Source: GCA-2689995 sp964529325 (GTDB lineage Bacteria > Fidelibacterota > Marinisomatia > SCGC-AAA003-L08 > GCA-2689995). From it: DNA of 64,000 nucleotides. Both the position numbers and the translations under genes were made by a program. The stretch spans positions 6,894 through 70,893 of the forward strand of contig CAZGWH010000004.1 in the NCBI GenBank assembly GCA_964529325.1, in the 5' to 3' direction. Each line of letters begins with the position of its first letter. Within the stretch, counting starts at the first letter, position 1. Shown piece after piece: positions 16,294-24,644 of this stretch. A model generated the notes under the pieces. It had not been told where the DNA came from, ran no database searches, and worked only from the letters and a program-made list of their open reading frames with translations.

Positions 16294-17684
16294 TGAGAAT
16301 AATATTTGGGATTATTTTTTCAATTTTGTTTTCTCAAGAAATATTAACGGAATATCTTGTAATAAATGGTGATACTCTAGATAATTTTGTTTATCAAATT
16401 CCAGAACAATCTGATAATGACTTAGCACCTTTACTTGTTGTTTTTCATCAATGGAATGGTTCTGCAATGTCAACGACATATACACAATTTGATGAAGAAG
16501 CATTTAATCGTGGATGGTATTTTTTATCACCATGGGGAGGCTCAGGAAATAATTATAATCATCAACAGGCTCAATTTTTGTGGGAACAGGAAATTTTATG
16601 GATAATGGATCGATTTAATATAGATTCTAAGCGAATATATATGGTGGGAGGATCAATGGGAGGTGCATCAGGAGCAATATATGCAAATAATCATTTAGAC
16701 CCAACTCAACCAATGATTTCTGCAACGGCATCTGCTTCTGGAATTCTTGATTGTGAACGGCGATACGATGAAATGGATGGTAATAATAGTATGATGGAAT
16801 GGTTTGGTGGAACTCCAGCTGATTTTCCATTTGAATACCACCGAAATAGTGTTGTTTTTTTTGATGATTTAAATCAAAGTATGCATTTTAATTTACAACA
16901 TACACCGATTTATTTGGACTTTGGTGCAACGGAAGCACACCGTGGTCATGCCGAAGATTTATATGAAATATTAATCGGTTATAATCAAAATATGTGGATT
17001 GAAACTGAACCTGAAAATGGACATGGTTTTTCGGTTATTGATGAAATTCATGCTTGTAATTGGTTAAGTCAATTTGAATTAATTGATAATCCTGAAAATG
17101 TAAATGTAAAATTAGATGAACCGGTTAGAGCTTATTGGATTGAAGCGTTAAACCAATATGATGAGAATAATTTTATTTCATTAGAATTTGAAAAAGAATT
17201 TACTTCAAATAATGGAATTGGATTAGATAATAAACTTATAATTTCAATAGAACAATTTGAAAATACAGATTCTTTAATTTTACATATTATGGATGAATGG
17301 ATTGATCGAATTCAGTTTGATTGTAGCGAAGAATTTGAAAATAAAGTAATTGGAATTACAGGGCATTTCATAGAATATTTAGAAAATTATCAAATCATAA
17401 ATGGGTGGGAACCACAACAATTTCCAAATACAGGTGATGTAATTTGGGTTAATTCTAATGAATCTTTCTGTGGTGGCGAAAATTTATATTTTGAATTCTT
17501 TTATTCAACAGTAGATGTAAATGCCAACGGGGTTTGGGATATTAATGATATTCTTTTGTCTGTTAATTTTATTTTAGGAAATGAAGATTTAACTGCTTTA
17601 CAGCAATATTTTGCTGATTTAAACGAAGATAATTTAATAAATATTGTTGATTTATTATTAATGGTTGAAATTATATTAGAATAA
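16293..17684 (+). CDS. Secreted alpha/beta hydrolase (esterase/depolymerase-like) with dockerin-like tail
   Basis: The 463-aa protein starts with a short signal peptide (about residues 1-17). The hydrolase domain (about 20-270) contains PLLVVFHQWNGSA and the nucleophile elbow GGSMGG (Ser about 119), with a likely catalytic His in GHGFSVIDE. This resembles PHB depolymerase/LpqC-type or feruloyl-esterase-type enzymes. Residues about 407-463 hold two dockerin type I-like calcium repeats (DVNANGVWDINDILLSVNFI and DLNEDNLINIVDLLLMVEII). It has no YPNPFNP tail, so the dockerin-like part may dock it to a surface protein. Coupled to the MATE gene by overlap. Substrate unknown. Confidence 0.75.
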   Translation: MRIIFGIIFSILFSQEILTEYLVINGDTLDNFVYQIPEQSDNDLAPLLVVFHQWNGSAMSTTYTQFDEEAFNRGWYFLSPWGGSGNNYNHQQAQFLWEQEILWIMDRFNIDSKRIYMVGGSMGGASGAIYANNHLDPTQPMISATASASGILDCERRYDEMDGNNSMMEWFGGTPADFPFEYHRNSVVFFDDLNQSMHFNLQHTPIYLDFGATEAHRGHAEDLYEILIGYNQNMWIETEPENGHGFSVIDEIHACNWLSQFELIDNPENVNVKLDEPVRAYWIEALNQYDENNFISLEFEKEFTSNNGIGLDNKLIISIEQFENTDSLILHIMDEWIDRIQFDCSEEFENKVIGITGHFIEYLENYQIINGWEPQQFPNTGDVIWVNSNESFCGGENLYFEFFYSTVDVNANGVWDINDILLSVNFILGNEDLTALQQYFADLNEDNLINIVDLLLMVEIILE

Positions 17685-17872
17685 AAATTAGATATATAGA
17701 TAAAATTGTTAACTGTAAGTCGTAAGATGAAATGGCATATATTAAGAAAAAGGTGCTTGGGAAATTAAATTATCTTTAGTTTGCATTTTAAGGTTTAAAA
17801 ATGCACAAAATTTTAATTCTCGAGTTGATAATGATGAAAACTGTTTATGAATATTCTAATAATTACTCTAAT

Positions 17873-18463
17873 TTACATTTCACCTGCACTTATTGATGCA
17901 TGTTCATCATTAATCCAATTGCCAATAAAATCATAGGCTTTATGGAATTCTTCGATTGTTGCTATCATTATTATTAAATCTTGATCTTTACCTTTTAAAT
18001 CATGTACATAGTCAGGAAGTAAACCTTCTGTTTTAAAACCTAGATTCTGATATATTTCTAGTAATTCTGATTGAGGACGCATTATTTTAGTAATTATTTT
18101 AGTTACATTTTTTTCAATAGCAATATCGTATAAATCTTTTGCAAGTGCATATTGAACCCCATTTCCCAGTTGATTAGGTGAAATTACAAGTCGTAATTGT
18201 GCTTCACCTTTCTTCCAATTTGATTTTGCAATTTCCAAAGAACCATCACCGATTATTTTTCCATCTAAAATTGCTATTCTTCTAATTATTGCACCATCAA
18301 TAGTGTTTTTAATTCTATTTTTTAAATGGTTTTTTTGAGTGACATCACTTCTAAAATATCGTCGAATATCTTCAGGTATTGAATTAAAAAATTTAAATGA
18401 TTTATCTAAATCATCCATTGTTAAATTTTTAATTATAATATTTTTATCATTAATATTTTTCAT
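17873..18463 (-). CDS. GNAT-family N-acetyltransferase
   Basis: The 196-aa protein carries a GNAT fold: acetyl-CoA-binding region around LVISPNQLGNGVQYALAKDL (about residues 90-112) and the late block EIYQNLGFKTEGLLPDYV. This is the usual strand-helix ending with an aromatic residue. The acceptor cannot be predicted. It starts 16 bases after the PFOR second gene with AAGGA ahead, so it is the last cistron of the PFOR operon; whether it acts on that enzyme is unknown. Confidence 0.78.
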   Translation of the reverse strand: MKNINDKNIIIKNLTMDDLDKSFKFFNSIPEDIRRYFRSDVTQKNHLKNRIKNTIDGAIIRRIAILDGKIIGDGSLEIAKSNWKKGEAQLRLVISPNQLGNGVQYALAKDLYDIAIEKNVTKIITKIMRPQSELLEIYQNLGFKTEGLLPDYVHDLKGKDQDLIIMIATIEEFHKAYDFIGNWINDEHASISAGEM

Positions 18464-18479
18464 TCATAATTCCTTTAAT

Positions 18480-20051
18480 TTAAATTATACCAGCTAATTC
18501 TTGTAAACGATGCCAATTTGATAAACGATCATTTTGTGATTTAAACATGGATTGATTTGGATTACCTTCTGCATCAAATTGTTTAGAAAACCGACCTTCT
18601 GTTTTAGCAAAATAGATAAAATCAATCTGTTCCTGCGTTTTAGGATTTACATACCAATCTTTATTTTTTGCAGGATTACCTTGTAATGATAGTCGTTCAG
18701 AAAATTTAGTTCCATTCCTTGGGTCATAAATAAATACAGGGAATGTTCTTGAATCGGCTGCTAATTTGGCTTGATGCATAGCCATATCATCTGCTACTCC
18801 ATGTTCGGGTTGACATGTTGTATATACATTAATTACAGAAGGTCCTTCATATTCATTCGCGGCCATAATTGCTTTGTAAAAATGATTTGTATGCGCACTT
18901 GTTGTTTGGGCAACAAATACATCTGGATGCATCATACATATATTCGCAATTTCTTTTCGCTGCTCTGTTTTACCTTGAATTGATTTTCCATGAAATGCCA
19001 TTTTTGCATTTTGACCAAGAAATGTTGCGGTTGATGCTTGTCCACCAGTATTAGAATATGCTTGTGTATCTAAAATTAAAACATTAATATTCATTCCAGA
19101 TGATAACATTCTAGATAATGATTGAAATCCAATATCAAGCATAGCACCATCACCACCAATACACCAAATCTTTTTATCTTCCCATCCCATCTGGTCCCAC
19201 CGTGCTCTAATTCCCATTGCATCTGCGGGGCTATTTTCAAAAAGAGAATTAGTCCATGGAACTAAAAAAGGATTGTATGGGTATGTTGAACCATAAACAG
19301 TATTACAGCCTGTAGAAGCAACTAATCCAATACTTTTCTTTCCATATGTAAACCCTGTTGCACCTAACATCATCCTAAGAGCAGTTCCTTCTCCACATCC
19401 CATGCATGAACCTGCACCACCTGTGTATAATAATGAATCTTTAGCTAACATCATATCCACAAGAACTCTTTCATTGATATATTCAGAAGGAGTAAATCCA
19501 ACTTCGTTATAAAATTGAAATGCTTTTTCATACATTGGAATAGTATCATCTTGTTTAGTAATCATTGAAAGTGCATCATGGTCTCCGCATGCATCAACGC
19601 ATTCAGCACATCCTTTACATTTTGTTGGGTCAACAAAAATTCCAAACTTGGCAGGAGTTTTACCCTGTTTCTCAGGAGTTTTGTAGAATTTTTTTGTAGT
19701 TGCCCAATGTGAATTTGTAAATTCATCATTAAAATTGGTTAGTTTTTCATTTAAATCCGTTTCAGGAATTGCTTTTGCTAAAATTGCTGTGTCAGGGCAT
19801 TGAGTTACACATTCCATACATGCAACACAATTATCAGAATTAAATTTTGGAATATCTGGTGCAATATAACTAAAATCTCTAAGTAAGGCTGTACCGGCAG
19901 GTATTATACTCCGAGCAGTTGTTATTTCAGCATCTAATCCAATTTCAGCAGTACCGTCATTATATGCGCCAACAATTCTATTATTAAAATCTTCAACATC
20001 AAGGATATCAAATGCTGTTTGTTTATTTTGTTTAGAAATTAATTTTTCCAT
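18480..20051 (-). CDS. Pyruvate:ferredoxin oxidoreductase, ferredoxin (delta) plus TPP-binding (beta) part
   Basis: The 523-aa protein has two 4Fe-4S motifs near the N-terminus: CVACMECVTQCP (Cys 75, 78, 81, 85) and CKGCAECVDACG (Cys 145, 148, 151, 155). The TPP-binding beta part follows, with GSCMGCGEG for the cluster nearest the TPP and GDGAMLDIGFQSLSR for the Mg-TPP site. SNTGGQAS and TCQPEHGVADD are further PFOR beta blocks. With the upstream gene it forms an enzyme that oxidises pyruvate to acetyl-CoA and CO2, reducing ferredoxin. Its ATG abuts the upstream stop. It corresponds to the C-terminal half of single-chain NifJ. Confidence 0.9.
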   Translation of the reverse strand: MEKLISKQNKQTAFDILDVEDFNNRIVGAYNDGTAEIGLDAEITTARSIIPAGTALLRDFSYIAPDIPKFNSDNCVACMECVTQCPDTAILAKAIPETDLNEKLTNFNDEFTNSHWATTKKFYKTPEKQGKTPAKFGIFVDPTKCKGCAECVDACGDHDALSMITKQDDTIPMYEKAFQFYNEVGFTPSEYINERVLVDMMLAKDSLLYTGGAGSCMGCGEGTALRMMLGATGFTYGKKSIGLVASTGCNTVYGSTYPYNPFLVPWTNSLFENSPADAMGIRARWDQMGWEDKKIWCIGGDGAMLDIGFQSLSRMLSSGMNINVLILDTQAYSNTGGQASTATFLGQNAKMAFHGKSIQGKTEQRKEIANICMMHPDVFVAQTTSAHTNHFYKAIMAANEYEGPSVINVYTTCQPEHGVADDMAMHQAKLAADSRTFPVFIYDPRNGTKFSERLSLQGNPAKNKDWYVNPKTQEQIDFIYFAKTEGRFSKQFDAEGNPNQSMFKSQNDRLSNWHRLQELAGII

Positions 20052-21986
20052 TTATTTATCTCCGTGATTCAATTGAATAATTTCTTTAGGTACTTGAATA
20101 ACTTCTGTAAATCCTCGCCTAACGGCATTAAGATTATCTTGCACAACTTGTTCGCCTCGTTTCCCAAAATATTTTCGTATAGATTTCTCAACCCCGTCCA
20201 TTAAATCATTTTCAGATAATCCAGATTTTTTATAGTATGGGGTTGCTTTTAAAAATACACCTAATAATACAATTCCTTGCATTCGTTGAATTAGATCTGG
20301 TTTACTTGAAACTTCTTTAGCAACTTTTACCATGTCTAAAGCTAATACATTAATTTTATCACTTTTAATTTTTTCTTTTGCCCATTTTGGGAAATCATTC
20401 CAAATATCTTTTGGTTTAATTTTATTTGTTTGAACGAATAATAACCCTTCTTTTTGTAGTCCATTTAATGGGTTTGCAAGGTTAAATGCATTAATATCAT
20501 TTAATGGTACAAATTCAACAAATTCTAATTCGTTATGTGTTTTAATTGGTTTAGGGCTTATAGTTAAGTAATAAGTTGTAGGTAATCCTTTTTTTTCTGA
20601 TCCATATTTTGGATACGCTTGAACATATAGATTAAATAAGTCCGCTACAATTGTCGCCATAATTTTATTTGTAGTAACTGAACCATATCCACCTACAGAA
20701 TGTCCTCTCATAGAGAATGCACCTTTTGGCCTAACATCAATGTGTTCTTTTGACTCGAGTCCAAGCTCATGTTTTATACCAATTGCAAAATATTTTTTAT
20801 TATCATTTATCATATTTTCATAAACTGCGATAATATCGGAAGGTCGAATATCTCTAGAGCCAAGCCCTGCTGAACCAGAATAAATTTTAGGAATTTGAAT
20901 TGAATTCGAATTTGAATGAGAGTAATAGTCTGTAAAAGAAGATTTTATTTCCATTGTTAAAGGATTACTTTCTGCAAGTGGATTATCCATTCGCTCAAGA
21001 ATTGTAATGCCCTTTAAATGTTTTAATAATTCAACAATTTTAGTGCCAGGAAAAGGCCTGAAAGAGGTAATATTTAATAAACCAACTTTTAATCCTTTAT
21101 CTTTTCTAAGGTAGTCAATTGTTGCTTTTGTTGTTTCCATCATGCTACCCATACCAACAATTGCCCAATCGGCACCATCTAAATTATATGGAGTAACTAA
21201 ATCGTATTTTCGGCCTGTAAGTTCAAAAAATTCCACCATTGATTTTTCAAGTTCACATTCAATTTTATCGGTATAATTTCGTTGGGCGATTTTGCCTTTC
21301 ATGTAGGAGTCTTGATTTTGTACAACTCCTGTCATAATTGGATGATATGGATCCATGAAATTCACTAATTTATCTTGAGGTTTAGATATAAATTCATCCA
21401 TTAATTCAGGTTCGGGTAATAATACATTTTCAATAGTATGCGTTGTTAAAAACCCATCCATTATATTGAAAAATGGTGTACTCGTGTTTTCAGCTGTTTT
21501 ACGGGCAATAAGTGCCAAATCCCCAGCTTCTTGTGCATTTTGTGCAAAAAGCATACCCCATCCACAGTCTGAAACACCCATTACATCATCATGTCCTGCA
21601 TGTACATTTAATGAATGAGAAGTCAATGCTCTTGCTCCAATATGAAATACAGCAGGGAGCCGTTTCCCTGAAATTGTATATAAGACTTCTTTCATTAGAA
21701 TTAATCCTTGCCCAGAGGTAAAGTTTGTAACACGACCACCTGCTAATGCAAATCCTTCACAAGTGGTTGCAGCACTATGTTCAGATTCTAACTCGATAAA
21801 AGTTATTTCTTCACCCCAAATATTCGTTCCACCATTCGAAACAATTGCTTGGTATCCTGTACCCATTGTTGTTGAAGAAGTTATTGGATATGCACACGCA
21901 CCTTGGGTAATATGAGTTTCAACCCATACTACAATTGCAGAACCATCAGAAGTTGATATTAGTCCTGGATATTTTATTTTATTCAT
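20052..21986 (-). CDS. Pyruvate:ferredoxin oxidoreductase, alpha plus gamma part
   Basis: The 644-aa protein starts with the alpha domain: AYPITSSTTMGTGYQ (residues ~32-46), ELESEHSAATTCEGFALAGG and TNFTSGQGLILMKE are the pyrimidine- and substrate-binding blocks. About residues 250-400 continue alpha, and about 420-644 form the gamma domain, beginning FSMRGHSVGGYGSVTTNK. Length plus that of its partner (644 + 523) equals single-chain NifJ. Domain order across the pair (alpha, gamma, delta, beta) is also that of NifJ, so this is a NifJ cut once in the middle. Key low-potential enzyme linking glycolysis to acetyl-CoA. Confidence 0.9.
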   Translation of the reverse strand: MNKIKYPGLISTSDGSAIVVWVETHITQGACAYPITSSTTMGTGYQAIVSNGGTNIWGEEITFIELESEHSAATTCEGFALAGGRVTNFTSGQGLILMKEVLYTISGKRLPAVFHIGARALTSHSLNVHAGHDDVMGVSDCGWGMLFAQNAQEAGDLALIARKTAENTSTPFFNIMDGFLTTHTIENVLLPEPELMDEFISKPQDKLVNFMDPYHPIMTGVVQNQDSYMKGKIAQRNYTDKIECELEKSMVEFFELTGRKYDLVTPYNLDGADWAIVGMGSMMETTKATIDYLRKDKGLKVGLLNITSFRPFPGTKIVELLKHLKGITILERMDNPLAESNPLTMEIKSSFTDYYSHSNSNSIQIPKIYSGSAGLGSRDIRPSDIIAVYENMINDNKKYFAIGIKHELGLESKEHIDVRPKGAFSMRGHSVGGYGSVTTNKIMATIVADLFNLYVQAYPKYGSEKKGLPTTYYLTISPKPIKTHNELEFVEFVPLNDINAFNLANPLNGLQKEGLLFVQTNKIKPKDIWNDFPKWAKEKIKSDKINVLALDMVKVAKEVSSKPDLIQRMQGIVLLGVFLKATPYYKKSGLSENDLMDGVEKSIRKYFGKRGEQVVQDNLNAVRRGFTEVIQVPKEIIQLNHGDK

Positions 21987-22028
21987 TTTATAAGCTACTT
22001 TTAATTATTTGAAAATATTAGTATTCTC

Positions 22029-22064
22029 ATTATAATAAATGTGAATTTGTCGGTTATCGAAAAT
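22029..22064 (-). promoter_or_regulatory. PFOR upstream motif and likely -10 element
   Basis: On the minus strand ATTTTCGATAACCGACAA (22064-22047) matches the gdhA motif at 16 of 18 bases. Eleven to twelve bases further on lies TATAAT (22034-22029), a clear -10-like hexamer about 43 bases before the PFOR start codon. The motif would overlap the -35 region, a usual place for an activator or repressor. The divergent PPi-PFK gene starts at 22216 and could share the site. Confidence 0.42.
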
Positions 22065-22215
22065 TAAGATTAAAATGAAATGCTAAAAAATGAGATTATC
22101 TATTATTGTTAATTTATTATTAGTAAATTACTCTTAATTTTATTTCCTTACAATTAGGTAACTATTGTTGAAATTTCTTAAATTTATAGGTTTATTCAGA
22201 AGCTAATATTACGAT

Positions 22216-23436
22216 ATGAAAATAGCATTTTTAACAGCAGGTGGGTTAGCCCCATGTCTTTCATCTTCAATTGGACGATTAATTGAACAATATGAAGCGA
22301 CTATACCAAACTCTGAAATGATTGGATATTTAAATGGATATAAGGGATTATTACTTGGGAATTCAATCCAATTTTCTGAAAATGTGAAACAAAATTCACA
22401 TATTTTATATAATTTCGGTGGAAGCCCAATTGGTAATAGTAGAGTGAAATTATCTAATGTAGATGACTGTGTAAAAAATGGTTATATTCAGGAAGGTGAG
22501 AATCCATTAGAAGTTGCTTCTAAGCAATTAGTAAAAGATGGTGTAAATATTTTACATACAATTGGTGGTGATGATACGAATACGACAGCATCTGATCTCG
22601 CGACCTATTTAAATGATAATGGTTATGATTTAACGGTTGTTGGATTACCCAAAACAGTAGATAATGATGTATATCCAATTAGTCAAACTTTAGGTGCGTG
22701 GTCGGCATCTCAACAAGGTGCTTTGTTTTTTAGAAATATTGTAAACGAAAATACAACGAGTAGTCGACATTTGATTATTCATGAAGTAATGGGGCGTAAT
22801 TGTGGATGGTTAACTGGTGCAACTGCATTAGAATACAGGAAATTACTTCAAAGTGAATCTTTTTTACCTGATATTTTATTGGATAAAAGTCGTTGGGATA
22901 TTGATGCTGTGTATATTCCTGAAATGGAAATTAATATTTCAGATGAAGTTCAAAGGTTAAAGCAAAAATTAGATGAAAAAGATTCTGTAAATATTTTTTT
23001 AAGTGAAGGTGCAGGGCTAACTTCAATTATTGCTGAAATGGAATCTCAGGGTGAAAAAGTAAATCGAGATGCATTTGGTCATGTACGGTTAGATGAAATA
23101 AATCCTGGAAAATGGTTTGGGAAGCAATTTTCAAAAAAATTAAAAGCTGAAAAAACGCTTATTCAAAAAAGTGGGTATTTCGCTAGGTCATCAGCACCAT
23201 GTCAACTCGATTTGGAATTAATTTTTAATTCTGCAGATTTTGCAGTAAAATCAGCATTAGATAAGGTGAGTGGGGTTGTTGGAATGGATGAAGATTTTAA
23301 TAATGAAATTCGATGTATTGAATTTTATCGAATAAAAGGTGGAAAACCATTTGACTATAAAGTTGATTGGTTTCAAAATTTATTAACAGATATAGGTCAG
23401 CCAATAGAAAAAGGAATTAGTAATGAAGTATCGTGA
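22216..23436 (+). CDS. 6-phosphofructokinase, PPi-dependent type
   Basis: The 406-aa protein has the PFK fold with GGDDTNTTASDLA (residues ~116-128) and LPKTVDNDVYP (~144). The Asp in GGDD in place of Gly, and Lys in PKTVDND in place of the PGTIDND Gly, are the well-known marks of pyrophosphate- rather than ATP-dependent enzymes. It phosphorylates fructose 6-phosphate reversibly. The gene overlaps the aldolase gene by 14 bases, so the two consecutive glycolytic steps are co-translated. It diverges from the PFOR operon across 229 bases. Confidence 0.88.
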   Translation: MKIAFLTAGGLAPCLSSSIGRLIEQYEATIPNSEMIGYLNGYKGLLLGNSIQFSENVKQNSHILYNFGGSPIGNSRVKLSNVDDCVKNGYIQEGENPLEVASKQLVKDGVNILHTIGGDDTNTTASDLATYLNDNGYDLTVVGLPKTVDNDVYPISQTLGAWSASQQGALFFRNIVNENTTSSRHLIIHEVMGRNCGWLTGATALEYRKLLQSESFLPDILLDKSRWDIDAVYIPEMEINISDEVQRLKQKLDEKDSVNIFLSEGAGLTSIIAEMESQGEKVNRDAFGHVRLDEINPGKWFGKQFSKKLKAEKTLIQKSGYFARSSAPCQLDLELIFNSADFAVKSALDKVSGVVGMDEDFNNEIRCIEFYRIKGGKPFDYKVDWFQNLLTDIGQPIEKGISNEVS

Positions 23437-24454
23437 AGAATTAATAGAAACAGCCAATTTGATGGTCGCTACAGGTAAGGGGATTTTGGCTGCCGATGAA
23501 AGTAATCCAACCTGTGGAAAGCGATTTGATCAAATTAATTTAGAATCATCTGAAAATTCTCGAAGAAGATATCGGAATATGTTATTTACAACTCCACATT
23601 TAGAAGATTATATTTCAGGTGTTATACTATTTGAAGAAACAATTAGACAATCCACATTTGATGAAATCCCATTTCCAAAATATTTAGCGAGTAAAGGTAT
23701 ATTACCTGGAATTAAGGTGGACACTGGGGCAAAAGAATTAGCACTACATGAAAATGAAAAAGTGACTGAAGGTTTAGATGGTTTACGAGATCGACTTATT
23801 GAATATCGAAGTTTAGGCGCTAAATTTGCAAAATGGAGAGCTGTTATTACAATTGGTGAAGGAATTCCCACGGAAGCATGTATAGTAGCAAATGCACATA
23901 GTTTAGCTCGATATGCTTCATTATGCCAAGAACAAGGGATTGTGCCCATTGTTGAACCCGAAGTGTTGATGGATGGAGCTCATTCTATTGAAACATGCTT
24001 TGAAGTAACAGAAAAAGCTCAAAAAGAATTATTTAAACAACTTGAAATTCAAAATGTATTACTTGAAGGAATTATTTTAAAACCAAGCATGGTAATTTCT
24101 GGAACTAAAAATGCTGATCAAGCGAGTATTGAATTAGTTGCATCGGAAACGGTGAGATGTTTGAAAAATAATGTCCCTAGTTGTGTACCGGGTATTGCAT
24201 TTTTATCAGGTGGGCAATCCGATGAATTAGCAACTGCACATTTAAATATGATGAATGAAAAATTTAAGGGCGAACTTCCATGGAAATTAACTTTTTCTTA
24301 TGGAAGAGCATTACAGCATCCAGCGATAATGGCTTGGCATGGGAAAGATGAAAATGAATTAGATGCTCAAAAGATTTTACATTTTAGAGCTCAGTGCAAT
24401 GGTTTGGCTAGCGAGGGTGAGCTTTATAAAAATTTAAACAAGGAAATGGCATAA
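23423..24454 (+). CDS. Fructose-bisphosphate aldolase class I
   Basis: The 343-aa protein has the class I (Schiff-base) aldolase blocks: GKGILAADESNPTCGKRF near the N-terminus, ILFEETIRQ, KVDTG, AKWRAVI and VEPEVLMDG. LLEGIILKPSMV (about residue 212-223) holds the catalytic lysine. FLSGGQS and TFSYGRALQHPA follow. It splits fructose 1,6-bisphosphate into two triose phosphates. The class is the one usual in animals and plants and occurs in a minority of bacteria. ATG 23423 lies inside the PFK gene end. No metal-binding class II motifs are present. Confidence 0.94.
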   Translation: MKYREELIETANLMVATGKGILAADESNPTCGKRFDQINLESSENSRRRYRNMLFTTPHLEDYISGVILFEETIRQSTFDEIPFPKYLASKGILPGIKVDTGAKELALHENEKVTEGLDGLRDRLIEYRSLGAKFAKWRAVITIGEGIPTEACIVANAHSLARYASLCQEQGIVPIVEPEVLMDGAHSIETCFEVTEKAQKELFKQLEIQNVLLEGIILKPSMVISGTKNADQASIELVASETVRCLKNNVPSCVPGIAFLSGGQSDELATAHLNMMNEKFKGELPWKLTFSYGRALQHPAIMAWHGKDENELDAQKILHFRAQCNGLASEGELYKNLNKEMA

Positions 24455-24464
24455 TTCACATAAT

Positions 24465-24486
24465 CACTGTGATAAGTGTCACAGGT
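24465..24486. promoter_or_regulatory. CRP/FNR-like palindrome
   Basis: The string CTGTGATAAGTGTCACAG (24467-24484) is a perfect six-base inverted repeat around six bases and fits TGTGA-N6-TCACA, the CRP consensus. It lies 11 bases after the aldolase stop and about 160 bases ahead of the giant secreted protein gene. It could be an operator for that gene, or a short RNA hairpin ending the glycolytic transcript, though no T-run follows. Confidence 0.35.
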
Positions 24487-24644
24487 ATTGAGAATAAAAA
24501 GGAATATTCTTTAATATTAAGCATTGGGCTTGGAAAATTCTAAGGTGATGTAATAAATTGTTGTTGGTATTTTTTGCTAAGATACCAACTTATAGCACAA
24601 AAAAAAGATGGGAATAAGTTATTTTGAAATATATAGGGACGAAA

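Noticed and set aside
17783..17804. Inverted repeat GCATTTT / AAAATGC in the convergent spacer between the esterase and GNAT genes
   Set aside because: Weak AT-rich stem far from either stop and without a T-run on either strand.
24564..24588. Inverted repeat TTGGTAT / ATACCAA before the first giant gene as a terminator
   Set aside because: The stem is seven AT-rich pairs, the loop is 11 bases and no T-run follows.
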